From Verrucomicrobiota bacterium (GTDB lineage: Bacteria; Verrucomicrobiota; Verrucomicrobiia; Opitutales; Opitutaceae), in the NCBI GenBank assembly GCA_023457715.1, contig JAEWKR010000187.1, positions 1 to 64,000 on the forward strand: a stretch of 64,000 bases of DNA, read 5' to 3'. Both the position numbers and the translations under genes were made by a program. Shown in pieces: positions 46,946 to 55,442 of the stretch. Under the pieces are notes generated by a model, which was not told where the DNA came from, did not search any database, and saw only the letters and a list, made by a program, of their open reading frames with translations. How positions within the stretch are numbered: the stretch's first letter is position 1; the number at the start of each line of letters is the position of its first letter.

Positions 46946-47881
46946 CTATATTTCCCAGTCGTGATCATGCACCGGGGCGTGACGGTGCTCGACCAGCGTT
47001 TCTTTTTTCCGGCGCGACCGGACCACGATGTTGTCGCCCTTGAAGTAGGCCACGGAATCGTCCGGGATCGATTTCAGCAGCCAGACGTTCGACCCGATGA
47101 TCGAGTGGGCGCCCACGTGGGTGTCGCCCCCGAGGATCGTCGCATGGGCGTAAATCGTCACATGGTCCCCGATGTTGGGGTGCCGCTTGACGCCCTTGAT
47201 CGGCCGTCCCTCGTCGTCGACCTCGAAGGATTTCGCGCCGAGGGTGACGCCCTGGTAGAGTTTGACGTGCGCGCCCACCGTGGCGGTCTCGCCGATGACG
47301 ACGCCGGTGCCGTGGTCGATGAAAAAATGGGAACCCAGCCGCGCGCCCGGGTGGATGTCGATGCCGGTGCGTTCGTGGGCGTACTCCGTCAGCATCCGCG
47401 GCAGGAGGGGAACCTTCTGGTGGTAGAGCACGTGGGAGAGTCGCTGCAGCGAGATGGCGAGGACGCACGGGTAGGCGAGGATGATCTCCTCCACGCTCCG
47501 GGCCGCCGGGTCCCCCTGGTAGGCCGCTTCGACGTCGGTCTTGATCGTGCGCCGCACCTCCGGGAACTGGCGCAGGAATTCCTTGGTCTGGCTGTGCGCA
47601 GTCTCGCGGGGCGAGGCCTGTTGCGCGAAGCGCAGGCATTTTTCGATCTCGGCCGCCAGCCGCTTCTCCACGCGGGCAAGCAGTCCGCTGATATGCCGCG
47701 GCAGGTCGGCCTCGGTCAGGCCGCTCTCCTCGAAGTACCCCGGGAACAGCAGGTGCATGAAATCGGCCGCCAGCACGTTCACCGATTCCTGGGACGGCAG
47801 ATTGGGGCCGTCGAGGTGGTTGATTCCGCCGTGGCTGCGGTAGGAATCGAGCAGGGCCTTTTTGATTTCGTCGAGATGCAT
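46946..47881 (-). CDS. cysE: Serine O-acetyltransferase
   Basis: Makes O-acetylserine, the acceptor for sulfide in cysteine synthesis. It has 311 residues. The left-handed beta-helix hexapeptide region contains HPGARLGSHFFIDHGTGVVI and GVTLGAKSF, with the catalytic His in IDHG and a second in RHPNIGD. The N-terminal helical region (residues 1-150) is longer than in E. coli CysE and fits the EpsC/SATase group. The C-terminus is His-rich (HRHAPVHDHDWEI) and does not show the classic terminal Ile context with certainty, though it does end in Ile, the residue needed for CysK binding. It lies 20 kb from the other cys genes. Confidence 0.92.
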   Translation of the reverse strand: MHLDEIKKALLDSYRSHGGINHLDGPNLPSQESVNVLAADFMHLLFPGYFEESGLTEADLPRHISGLLARVEKRLAAEIEKCLRFAQQASPRETAHSQTKEFLRQFPEVRRTIKTDVEAAYQGDPAARSVEEIILAYPCVLAISLQRLSHVLYHQKVPLLPRMLTEYAHERTGIDIHPGARLGSHFFIDHGTGVVIGETATVGAHVKLYQGVTLGAKSFEVDDEGRPIKGVKRHPNIGDHVTIYAHATILGGDTHVGAHSIIGSNVWLLKSIPDDSVAYFKGDNIVVRSRRKKETLVEHRHAPVHDHDWEI

Positions 47882-47959
47882 GGCGCGGGTGCCAACGCAC
47901 GGGTCAATAGATTCCGCCGGCCATCGCGAGCCCTAATCGTGACAGCGGATTGCGGGCGA

Positions 47960-47999
47960 GCCGCCCGCGGTCCATGGACCTCGGTGGACCGCGGGCGGC
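47960..47999. repeat. Perfect 15-bp palindromic hairpin (REP-like)
   Basis: gccgcccgcggtcca at 47960-47974 pairs perfectly with 47985-47999 around a 10-nt loop. It is in the 299-bp gap between cysE and phoH, upstream of both genes, so it is not a terminator for either. The rest of this gap shows no gene. Confidence 0.8.
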
Positions 48000-48180
48000 C
48001 CGCCGCCGCGTGCGAAAATTCGGCGTGAATATTCGGCGGCGCCCATGAGCTGGCGTGCGAATTGCATTCATTTTTCCCGGCACCGGACGATCAAAAAATG
48101 TACTAGGACGGAGTCTGCCATCGACAACCTGCCGGACAGTCGCTCAGACTTGTTCACAAGTTATCCCCCATACTACCCGA

Positions 48181-49734
48181 ATGGAAACCCTGCGCGGGGC
48201 CTCGGCCCCAACATCGCGGATCAAGGTATCGGCCAAGGTGAAGACGTTCGTGTTGGATACGAATGTCCTGCTCCACGACCCTCAGTCGATTTTCAAGTTC
48301 GAGGAGAACAACCTGGCTATTCCCGTCGAAGTGCTCGAGGAGCTCGACGCGATCAAGGCGGAGCAATCCACGGAGCGCGGGCGCAACGCCCGCCGCGTGC
48401 ACCGCATCCTGCAGCAGCTGCTGCCCGACTCCCGCTCGATGCACGAGGGCGTCGAACTCGAGAATGGCGGCACGCTTTCGATCATCATCAATCCGTACCT
48501 GGCGGAACCGAACCGGCGTTCGCCCGCGATGGACCGGTTGCGGGCCATCCTGCCCGACCTTTCCAAGAAGGACAACCGGATCATCGCCGCCGCCCTGTAT
48601 GTCCAGGAACAATACCCGCCGCCGACGATCCTCGTGACCAAGGATGTCAACGTGCAGCTGAAGGCGCGCGCGGTGGGCCTGGAGTCGGAGGACTACCTCA
48701 ACGACAAGGTCCCCGCGGATGTCGACGAGTCCAGCTATCGGGAGATCGGGGTCAACGTGTACGAGCTGCAGCGCTTCTGCTCGGAAGGGGCGTTTCAGCT
48801 CCGGGAGTCGACCGCGCGGCCTCTCTTCCTCAACGAGTACGTGCTGCTGCGTTCCGACGAGGGCAAGACGATGCCCGCGCGTTACGCCGGCGAGGGCCTG
48901 CTGCGGCGGCTGAAGATCCCGGACTTCGTCAAGGCGCCCGGCGGCGTTCCGATCCGCGCCCGCAACCTCGAGCAGCAGTTCTTCATGGATGCGCTGCTGG
49001 ACGACAGCATCAATCTCATCACCTGTTTCGGCAAGGCGGGCACCGGCAAGACGCTGCTGTCCACCGCCTGCGCGCTGTATCAGACCTGTGACGACCAGTC
49101 GCGCTACGACGGCGTGTCCATCTCCCGGCCGGTGATCGCGCTGGGAAAGGACATCGGGTTCCTGCCCGGCACGCTGGAGGAGAAGATGAAGCCGTGGCTG
49201 CAGCCCTACCATGACGCCCTGGAGGTGCTGATTCCGTCGAAACCGCCGAAGGACCCCCAGTTCGCGGCGAAAAAAGTCTCGCAGAAGAAGCAAAAAAAGC
49301 GCGACGGGCAGCTGATGGCCGCGCTGGCGGTCGGCGCCGCCAGCCACAACGGCCACGCTCCCGGAGCCAATGGCAACGGCGGATCGTCCACCCTGGTGAA
49401 GCCGTACGAGCGGTTGTTGAAGAGCGGGCTGGTGGAGATCGAGGCGCTGGCTTTCATCCGCGGCCGGTCGATCGCGCGCCGCTTTTTCATCCTCGACGAG
49501 GCGCAGCAGCTGACCCCGCACGAGGTGAAGACGGTCATCACGCGCATCTCCGAAGGTTCGAAGATCGTGCTGATCGGCGACCCCGCCCAGATCGACAATC
49601 CCTACGTGGACTCGCGCAGCAACGGGCTCGTCTACTGTTTCAACCGCATGAAAGGCCAGTCGATCGCCGCGCACGTGAAACTCACCAAGGGCGAACGCTC
49701 CCGCCTCGCCGAACTCGCCGCGGATCTGCTCTGA
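48181..49734 (+). CDS. PhoH-family ATPase with N-terminal PIN domain
   Basis: A 517-residue protein of the PIN-PhoH (YlaK/PhoH2) type, thought to couple RNA unwinding to PIN endoribonuclease cleavage. The PIN domain is at about 20-150 (TFVLDTNVLLHDP, LEELDAIK, DNRIIAAALY). The PhoH ATPase is at about 260-515, with Walker A GKAGTGKTLLS and Walker B FFILDEAQQLTPHEVKT then IGDPAQIDNPYVDSRSNGL. A low-complexity insert (NGHAPGANGNGGSS) interrupts it. The start at 48181 is chosen because upstream in-frame residues are not family-like; a start nearer VKTFVLD is possible. Confidence 0.9.
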   Translation: METLRGASAPTSRIKVSAKVKTFVLDTNVLLHDPQSIFKFEENNLAIPVEVLEELDAIKAEQSTERGRNARRVHRILQQLLPDSRSMHEGVELENGGTLSIIINPYLAEPNRRSPAMDRLRAILPDLSKKDNRIIAAALYVQEQYPPPTILVTKDVNVQLKARAVGLESEDYLNDKVPADVDESSYREIGVNVYELQRFCSEGAFQLRESTARPLFLNEYVLLRSDEGKTMPARYAGEGLLRRLKIPDFVKAPGGVPIRARNLEQQFFMDALLDDSINLITCFGKAGTGKTLLSTACALYQTCDDQSRYDGVSISRPVIALGKDIGFLPGTLEEKMKPWLQPYHDALEVLIPSKPPKDPQFAAKKVSQKKQKKRDGQLMAALAVGAASHNGHAPGANGNGGSSTLVKPYERLLKSGLVEIEALAFIRGRSIARRFFILDEAQQLTPHEVKTVITRISEGSKIVLIGDPAQIDNPYVDSRSNGLVYCFNRMKGQSIAAHVKLTKGERSRLAELAADLL

Positions 49735-49744
49735 GGCTGCCCAA

Positions 49745-49826
49745 GCTGATAGCTGAGAGCTGGGAGTCTAGAGGGGGAAACATCTGACGCGCCCTCGGGC
49801 GCCGGGTCCTGCTCTGGACTCTCGTC
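49745..49826. repeat. Weak AGCTGAGAG/CTCTGGACT inverted words
   Basis: A short arm at 49745-49773 (gctgatagctgagagctggg and on) and a partial complement at 49812-49826 (ctctggactctcgtc). It is much more decayed than the other loci and related to the word at 26678. It lies between the convergent phoH and pduO stops. Confidence 0.5.
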
Positions 49827-49845
49827 TATCCGCTGCCGACTCGTC

Positions 49846-50382
49846 CTACTGTTCCGCTTCGCGGGCGAGCAGCCAGAGGAGATCGGACAGCCGGTTGACG
49901 AACTGCCGCACGTCCGGACGAACCTGGCGGCCGTGCGCCGGGAGCCCGGACAGTTGCCGCTCGGCGCGACGAGCCATCGTCCGCGCAAAATCGAAGGCCG
50001 CGGCTTTCGCATTCGCGCCGGGGGTGGCCCAGCCCTCGAACCGCAGCCCGCGGGCTTCGAGTGCGATCACCGCAGCGTCGAAACGCGCCACGTCCTCCGC
50101 TTCGAGTTTTTCGAACTTGGACTGGGCGTACCGGCCGGCATCCGACTCCGCGCAGGCAACCTCGCCCATGAGCGCCACCAGCTTCTTCTGGGTGCGCAGC
50201 AGCAGTTCGTGGATTTCCTGTTCGCGCGCCCCGGCGCCGAGGTGGGGCCGGATCATCCCCAGGGCCACATTCAATTCGTCGAACGCCCCCACCGCTTCGA
50301 TCTGCGGATGATTCTTCAGCACGCGCTGGCCGTACAGCAGGCTGGTGGTCCCGTCGTCGCCGCGTTTGGTCGCGATGCTCAT
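49846..50382 (-). CDS. Cob(I)alamin adenosyltransferase (PduO type)
   Basis: Converts cob(I)alamin and ATP to adenosylcobalamin. It has 178 residues. The PduO/MMAB N-terminal motif reads SIATKRGDDGTTSLLYGQRV (usual form T-x-x-GD-x-G-x-T), then EAVGAFDELNVALG, and the C-terminal RTMARRAERQLS and QFVNRLSDLLWLLARE. The start overlaps the stop of def by 4 bp (ATGA), so they are coupled; a functional link between the two is not obvious. Confidence 0.9.
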   Translation of the reverse strand: MSIATKRGDDGTTSLLYGQRVLKNHPQIEAVGAFDELNVALGMIRPHLGAGAREQEIHELLLRTQKKLVALMGEVACAESDAGRYAQSKFEKLEAEDVARFDAAVIALEARGLRFEGWATPGANAKAAAFDFARTMARRAERQLSGLPAHGRQVRPDVRQFVNRLSDLLWLLAREAEQ

Positions 50383-50957
50383 GCTTTCTCCCGGGCCTGA
50401 GCCGCCTTGGTCTCGCGCGCGAGCGCCTTCACCTCGGCTTCGATCGCCGCCAGCGACTTCTTGTCCATCCGGTCGATGAACAGCACGCCGTTCAGGTGAT
50501 CCATCTCGTGCTGGATGCAGCGCGACAGCAGGCCGGTGCAGGTGAGGGTGTGGGGTGTGCCGAACTGATCCTGGAAGGTGACCGTGATCAGATCGGGCCG
50601 TTTCACGTTGCCGCGGATCTCGGGAAACGAAAGACAGCCCTCCTCGTACACGGTCTCCGCCGTGCCGCGGGCCACGGTCAGCTTCGGATTCGCCAGCGCC
50701 ATCGGCATGAACAGTTCGAGCGGTGGACGGGCGCCGTCCAGCTCCCAGGTGAACTCCGCCTCCACATCGCGCAGATCGACGACGCACAGTTGCAGCGCCT
50801 CGCCGATCTGCTGCGCCGCCAGCCCGATGCCGCCGGCCTCATGCATGGTCACGATCATCTCCTCGACCAGCGTTTGGAGGGCCCGGTCAAAGGTCGCCAC
50901 TTTCACACCCTTCCGGTGCAAAACCGGCTCGTTGTACTGAACAATTCGGAGGGCCAT
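50379..50957 (-). CDS. def: Peptide deformylase
   Basis: Removes the formyl group from nascent protein N-termini. It has 192 residues. All three motifs are intact: GIGLAAQQIG (motif 1), EGCLSFPE (motif 2, metal Cys) and QHEMDHLNG (motif 3, HExxH). The start is the ATG at 50957; longer open frame upstream runs through unrelated sequence. A basic helical C-terminal extension is present. It is divergent from the small membrane protein at 51023. Confidence 0.93.
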   Translation of the reverse strand: MALRIVQYNEPVLHRKGVKVATFDRALQTLVEEMIVTMHEAGGIGLAAQQIGEALQLCVVDLRDVEAEFTWELDGARPPLELFMPMALANPKLTVARGTAETVYEEGCLSFPEIRGNVKRPDLITVTFQDQFGTPHTLTCTGLLSRCIQHEMDHLNGVLFIDRMDKKSLAAIEAEVKALARETKAAQAREKA

Positions 50958-50978
50958 CGGTCGTTGGGAGCCGGAGCG

Positions 50979-51008
50979 TTGGTTTGCGAAAACCCTCGGG
51001 CAAACCAA
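50979..51008. promoter_or_regulatory. Palindrome in the divergent def / 51023 promoter region
   Basis: A perfect 9-bp inverted repeat ttggtttgc ... gcaaaccaa with a 12-nt spacer lies in the 65-bp gap between two divergent starts. It could be an operator or a 5' UTR hairpin; neither is shown. Confidence 0.4.
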
Positions 51009-51022
51009 TACTTCGATATAGC

Positions 51023-51457
51023 ATGCGCGTTTCGGCCCCGCAAAAAAGCTCTGCGCCGCGTCGTGGGACGCGGTGGCTCCTCCCCGGCCTGGTGCTGGCG
51101 TTGGCCGCCTGGGGCATCCTCGCCAATTTTCTGTCGGTCGGGCCCGCGCTGTCGGCGGACACCGCGGCTGATTCGCTCCCCGAACCTGAGGAACTGGCTC
51201 ACCGGCTGGCGCTTGCCCAGGCCGCGCTGGCTGAGCGCGGCGCCCGTGTCGCGGCGCTGGAGCGGTTGGTGGCGGAGCGGGACGCGGAAATCGAGCGCCT
51301 GCGTGAGCAACAGATCGCGGCGGCCAAGGCCCAGGCGGAGGCGCGCCAGCAGATCGAAGGACTGACAATGGCCGTGGTCGTGGCGGAGCAGGAGAAGAAG
51401 GCGCTGCGTGACGCGGCGGAAAAAGCGCGCACCGAGTCCGAGCCGGCCAGCCCGTAG
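51023..51457 (+). CDS. Small single-pass coiled-coil membrane protein
   Basis: A 144-residue protein with a basic N-terminus, one membrane helix (WLLPGLVLALAAWGILANFL) and a long Ala/Glu/Arg-rich coiled coil (LAERGARVAALERLVAERDA and on). It is not a recognised family. It is divergent from def. The 3' end runs into a large GC-rich short-word repeat. Confidence 0.55.
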   Translation: MRVSAPQKSSAPRRGTRWLLPGLVLALAAWGILANFLSVGPALSADTAADSLPEPEELAHRLALAQAALAERGARVAALERLVAERDAEIERLREQQIAAAKAQAEARQQIEGLTMAVVVAEQEKKALRDAAEKARTESEPASP

Positions 51458-51671
51458 GGCGGAGGGCCCGGAAGGCCGGAAGGCCGGAGGGCCGGAGGGC
51501 CAGAGGGCCAGAGGGCCGGAGGGCCGGAAGGCCGGACGGCGGAGGAGCCAGGACCACCGGCCAGGAGGCGAACGACGGCGCCGTCCGCGGTTCCAGAGAA
51601 TCCGGAGGCCGTCCCTCCGTCCTCCGGGCCTCTGGTCCTCTGGCCCTCCGTCCCTCTGGTCCTCCGGCCCT
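51458..51671. repeat. GCCGGAGG-word inverted repeat
   Basis: The left arm 51458-51545 (ggcggagggcccggaaggcc and on, with ccagaggg variants) faces the right arm 51602-51671 (ccggaggccgtccctccgtc and on). The word is 8 bp. The arms are about 80 and 70 bp, among the longest in the window, with a 56-nt spacer. It fills the gap between two rightward genes. Confidence 0.85.
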
Positions 51672-51763
51672 GAGGCGTAAAATCCGCGTGATTGTTCCGT
51701 TTAGCGTTTGCGAACGCGGCGCTTGTGCTCCCGTTCACCGGGGTACCGAATTCGTTTCCGCCT

Positions 51764-52990
51764 ATGCCCCCGCCGCCGAACATCTTGTGGGTTGTCACCA
51801 CGCAGTGGCGCGGCCAGGCGACGGGCTATGCCGGTGACCCGAACGCGCGGACGCCCAATCTGGACCGACTGGCGCGCGAAGCGGCCAATTTCCGGCAGGC
51901 GGTCACGCCGCACCCGTTCGGGCCCTTCGCCCGCGCGGCCTTGTTGACCGGCACCCCCTCGCCGGAGAATGGCGTGGCGGGTTATTTCGATCCGCTGCCC
52001 CCCACGCGCCGGACGGTTGCGCACGAGCTGGGGAACCTGGGTTACCGCACCGCCTTTTTCGGGAAGTGGCATCTCGCGCCGCGCGACCCCGGGGTGCCGC
52101 TGGTCGGAGAGGCGCATGCCCGGCTCGTGGTGCCCCCGGAGCATCGCGGCGGCTTCGAATTCTGGGAAGGTTTCGAGGGCGGCTTTCTGCTGAACGACCC
52201 GTGGCTGCACGGCACCCGCATTGCCCAGCCCGTCCGGGTGAGTGGTTATCAGTCGGACGTGTTGTGTGATCGTGCGCGGGAGTGGATCGCCAGCCAGGTG
52301 GCGTCGACTCCCTGGTTTTGTCTCGCGAGCCTGGAGGCTCCGCATCCCCCGTATGCCGCGCCCACGCCCGGCAGCGCGGGCCGTCGAGCCTACGGCCTGC
52401 AGCTTCGGCCCAATGTCCCGACGCTCGTTCAGCCGAAGGCGTTGGAGGAACTGGCGGGCTACTACGCGCACATCGAGGCGACGGATCGCGCGCTGGGTGG
52501 CCTCGTCGCGGCCGCGCCCGCGAACACGGTGATCGTGTTCACGAGCGTGCATGGTGACATGCACGGCTCGCACGGCCTGTTCCGCAAAGGCTGGCCCCAT
52601 GAGGAAAGTGTGCGGGTGCCGCTGCTGATCCGCCTCCCGGAAACCCTCGCGGCCGGCTGGTCAGGTGCGCGCGACGAACTCGTTTCGCTGCTCGACCTGT
52701 CCACCTGGAGCCGTCGCTGGGCGGAAGGAAAAGCCTTCGCGGTGCCGAACCCGGCGTCGCAGCGAATCTCCATGCCGTCCGTGGTGGCGCTGCCGCACCA
52801 ATGTGATCGCGTGTGGCGCGGCGAGCGCACCCGGACCCGCAAGACCATCGCGGCGCTGCCGCCGGGATCTTCGGCGCAGCCGGACGGCTACACGCCCTGG
52901 CTCGATTTCGATCTCGAACGCGACCCCTACGAACTCGCCAACCGTGTGACGCCCAAGCCGGCGGCCGGCGAAGCGCTGGGGGCGCGTTGA
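51764..52990 (+). CDS. Sulfatase-fold protein lacking the usual catalytic residues
   Basis: An alkaline-phosphatase-superfamily protein of 408 residues, related to sulfatases (NARTPNLDRLAREAANF, YRTAFFGKWHLAP, SVHGDMHGSHGLFRKGWPHE). The residues that make a sulfatase work are changed. The N-terminal metal motif usually containing DD/DQ reads VVTTQWRG, and the formylglycine C/S-x-P-x-R site reads HPFGPFARAALLTG, without Cys or Ser. Part of the distal metal site (HGD...H) remains. It has no signal peptide from the ATG at 51764. It is probably a non-sulfatase hydrolase or a pseudoenzyme. No sulfatase-maturase gene is nearby. Confidence 0.75.
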   Translation: MPPPPNILWVVTTQWRGQATGYAGDPNARTPNLDRLAREAANFRQAVTPHPFGPFARAALLTGTPSPENGVAGYFDPLPPTRRTVAHELGNLGYRTAFFGKWHLAPRDPGVPLVGEAHARLVVPPEHRGGFEFWEGFEGGFLLNDPWLHGTRIAQPVRVSGYQSDVLCDRAREWIASQVASTPWFCLASLEAPHPPYAAPTPGSAGRRAYGLQLRPNVPTLVQPKALEELAGYYAHIEATDRALGGLVAAAPANTVIVFTSVHGDMHGSHGLFRKGWPHEESVRVPLLIRLPETLAAGWSGARDELVSLLDLSTWSRRWAEGKAFAVPNPASQRISMPSVVALPHQCDRVWRGERTRTRKTIAALPPGSSAQPDGYTPWLDFDLERDPYELANRVTPKPAAGEALGAR

Positions 52991-53000
52991 CCGCAGAACG

Positions 53001-53453
53001 CCGCAGGCCATGAGCAAGGGGAGTTCGACGCCCCGCGTCGGGACCGTCGAGAGCCCTTCGACGCGCTACGCTTGCTCAGGGCCATTCGTCGCGGAGCACG
53101 CCGACCATCTCCGGTGACACCTTTCGGGCTGGCCGCAGGCCATGAGCAAGGGGAGTTCGACGACCCGCGTCGAACCGAGCGAGAGCCCTTCGACGCGCTA
53201 CGCTTGCTCAGGGCCATTCGTCGCGGGCAATGCAAGCCTCGTTAAGCTACCTTCTCAGCCGCTGGCCGCAGGCCATGAGCAAGGGGAGTTCGACGACCCG
53301 CGTCGAATGGCCCTTCGACGCGCTCGATCCTCGCAGAACTCGGATGTCGCTTGCTCAGGGCCATTCGGCGCGGGCAATGCAAGCCTGGTTAAGCTGAATT
53401 GCCGGCCGCAGGCCATGAGCAAGGGCCGAGTCTTGCGAGGCCCGCGTCGAATG
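53001..53453. repeat. Four direct copies of a ~95-135-bp hairpin-forming repeat
   Basis: Copies at 53001-53094, 53131-53248, 53263-53396 and a truncated one at 53403-53453. Each starts ccgcaggccatgagcaaggg and contains tcgacgacccgcgtcga; complete copies end gcttgctcagggccattcg, with the second and third adding a tail gggcaatgcaagcc. The start and end of each copy are partly inverted (ggccatgagcaag against cttgctcagggcc). The fourth copy stops where tRNA-Gln begins. The array fills the gap after the sulfatase-like gene; the short open frames in it are not convincing genes. Confidence 0.8.
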
Positions 53454-53525
53454 GCTGCCCGGCATGGATTCGAACCATGACTAGGCGAGTCAAAGTCGCC
53501 TGTGCTACCATTACACCACCAGGCA
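53452..53525 (-). tRNA. tRNA-Gln (UUG)
   Basis: Read leftward, the acceptor stem tgcctgg/ccgggca (one G-U), D arm with ggtgtaatggtagc, and an anticodon stem ggcga/tcgcc carrying the loop ctttgac are present. The anticodon is UUG. The T arm has ggttcgaatcc, the discriminator is G, and CCA is encoded. It has 74 nt. It is isolated, with a repeat array touching its 3' end. Confidence 0.95.
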
Positions 53526-53609
53526 GTGAGGTGAGGAACGGAACACGGTGCGCCTGCCTGAAATCCGGTCAAGGCCGGAAAGTGGCCGAGAGCACCCGCG
53601 ATGAGTCTG

Positions 53610-53672
53610 GTGTAGCGAAGAGCGCCAGCGATTCGAGGCTCGGGTACGTTGTCCCGCGTTCACGCGGAATGC
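53610..53672. repeat. Two dispersed repeats side by side
   Basis: 53610-53637 (gtgtagcgaagagcgccagc and on) matches the window-edge repeat at 44-69. 53648-53672 (gttgtcccgcgttcacgcgg and on) is a REP-like palindrome of the same family as 32518-32540. The stem ccgcg-ttca-cgcgg here against ccgcc-ttta-ggcgg there shows compensatory changes. Both are in the 314-bp gap between tRNA-Gln and the Rid-like gene, which holds no gene. Confidence 0.75.
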
Positions 53673-53839
53673 CTTGTGGCTTGCGCGCCGCATTCACCAG
53701 ACGGCCAGGAAAAGGTTCAGGTCAGAATCGGAACTCGTGATTGCTGTCCGCCAACGTAACGGTCGATTTAACACCTAGCGCCCCGACCCCATTCGGATCG
53801 ATCTCCGCTACGCTGGGTTTCGAGCGCGGGCGCTCCCGA

Positions 53840-55003
53840 CTACAGCGTCGCGACGACTTCCATTTCCACCAGGAGGTCGTGGCGGCAGACGTCGGCGAGA
53901 ACGCAGACTTTCGGGAAGTCGGGAATCTGCAACAGGCGGCTGACGCGCTCCCAGGCTTCCCAGGCGGCGCGCGTTTTGCAGAAGAGCGTTGCCGAGGTGA
54001 TGTTCCGCAGCGTGCCGCCGTATTCCTGCAGGATGGCGGCGATGCACATCAGGGTTTCCAGGCTCTGCAGCTCGGGGTCGTCGATGTGCACGCTCTCACC
54101 GGCGGGATTGATGCTCGCGGTGCCCGAAATGTGCACCGTCTTGCGGCCTTCGAGGTCCAGGATCATGCCGCGGGAGAAAGCCGAACCGTAGTTGAACGAT
54201 TGATCCTGTCGGGGGCTCCGGTGAATCGGGATGGCCTGCGCGACCTTCGGATCGGTGACGTCCAGGGCCAGCACGTCGAACAGGCACGCTTCGTCCCCCG
54301 TTCGGCCCATGATGCCGGTGCTGGCCGGGAAGGGCGCGCCTCCCGGGGTGCCGAGACCTGCGTCCCGGTAAATCGGGGTGCGCACGCGATTCAGGTCGCC
54401 GTACCAGTCGAGGAGGTCGGCGCAATAGATCCAGGTCCGCACCACGTCACGGTAGCGAAAGCCATGGGACTGCAGCCCGAAGCCGGCATTGACGAACATC
54501 TGCCGAGCCTGCTCCGCAGGCGGAACACTCGTGTGCGTGGGCTGCACCGCCGGCAGGTGCAGCATGCGGAAGCCGGGCGCGGTCCACAGGCGGGCGCGAC
54601 CATTGACCGGATCCTCGACGGTGACCACCGCTTCAGCGCCACCATGCGGTGCGATGCCCCAGATCTGCACGCCAACCAGTTCGTTGTCGTCCAGCGGCGT
54701 GCCCTCGATCCAGGTGGCAGGCAGCGTCCCGTCGAGTCCCCGCTCGCGATAAATTCTTTCGCGGTGACGCAGGACTTCGTCGCGCACTGCAACGAGGCCG
54801 TAAATCTTCTCCTGCATCGTCTGGATGCCTTTCTCGCGCAACACGGCCGCAACGCGCGTGAACAGGGAATCGGCCGCTTCGTCCGCGGGCATGACCCCGT
54901 CGATCGTCGCGGTGACATGATACTCGGTGAAGGATTCGCGCGCGGACGGCCGGACGTGCAGACGACACGTGCCGGCGGAAACGGATAAGAGGGTAGTCTT
55001 CAT
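53840..55003 (-). CDS. Rid/YjgF-like protein with chorismatase-type layout
   Basis: A 387-residue protein from the ATG at 55003. The C-terminal half is a YjgF/Rid fold (KTVHISGTASINPAGESVHI, VCVLADVCRHDLLVEMEVVA). The middle has YRDVVRTWIYCADLLDWYGD and PASTGIMGRTGDEACL, which resembles the two-subdomain layout of FkbO/Hyg5-type chorismatases. Whether it hydrolyses chorismate or an imine cannot be decided from the sequence. It is a single gene with no aromatic or ubiquinone genes nearby. Confidence 0.6.
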   Translation of the reverse strand: MKTTLLSVSAGTCRLHVRPSARESFTEYHVTATIDGVMPADEAADSLFTRVAAVLREKGIQTMQEKIYGLVAVRDEVLRHRERIYRERGLDGTLPATWIEGTPLDDNELVGVQIWGIAPHGGAEAVVTVEDPVNGRARLWTAPGFRMLHLPAVQPTHTSVPPAEQARQMFVNAGFGLQSHGFRYRDVVRTWIYCADLLDWYGDLNRVRTPIYRDAGLGTPGGAPFPASTGIMGRTGDEACLFDVLALDVTDPKVAQAIPIHRSPRQDQSFNYGSAFSRGMILDLEGRKTVHISGTASINPAGESVHIDDPELQSLETLMCIAAILQEYGGTLRNITSATLFCKTRAAWEAWERVSRLLQIPDFPKVCVLADVCRHDLLVEMEVVATL

Positions 55004-55186
55004 GGGGAGGAGGCGCGCCGCGGCGGGTGTGTCGCTGGGCGCGAGCCGGTCACGAGCAGGGAAAAATCCGGCTGACATGGAGGGTATCAAATCCGGCGTT
55101 ACCCGCTCCGCACATTTTGGTGGGTGGGGGGCTTATCTTGAGGGCAACTCACCCAGCAACGGCGGCAGTTCGCCACAGGGCGCCTC

Positions 55187-55242
55187 TGAGGGGAATGAGG
55201 GAGTGAGGGAATGAGGGAGTGAGGGAGTGAGGGAGTGAGGGG
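55187..55242. repeat. GAGGGAGT-word tandem repeat, single arm
   Basis: About seven imperfect 8-mers (gagggagtgagggaatgagg and on) without a pyrimidine partner. It is in the 439-bp gap between the divergent Rid-like and SSS genes. The rest of this gap shows no gene and no clear promoter. Confidence 0.8.
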
Positions 55243-55442
55243 GGCGGGCGCTTCCTGCTACTGGAGGAGCGTACGGGACTTCTAGCGGAAGGCACCGGGT
55301 TGCCCGGCGGGTTTTTGCGTTGCCGCCGCGGAGGGGGCCGGATTGAACCAGCAGCTCCAACCAACCCCGTTGGTGGCGATCTTCCCGTGACTCGCCGGAC
55401 TGTCGCGCCACGCCCGCCCCTTTTCCCCGAACTTACTCCCCT

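Noticed and set aside
53001..53453. Possible CRISPR array or small genes beside tRNA-Gln
   Set aside because: Repeat copies are long and unevenly spaced; the short open frames inside differ between copies and have no recognisable product.
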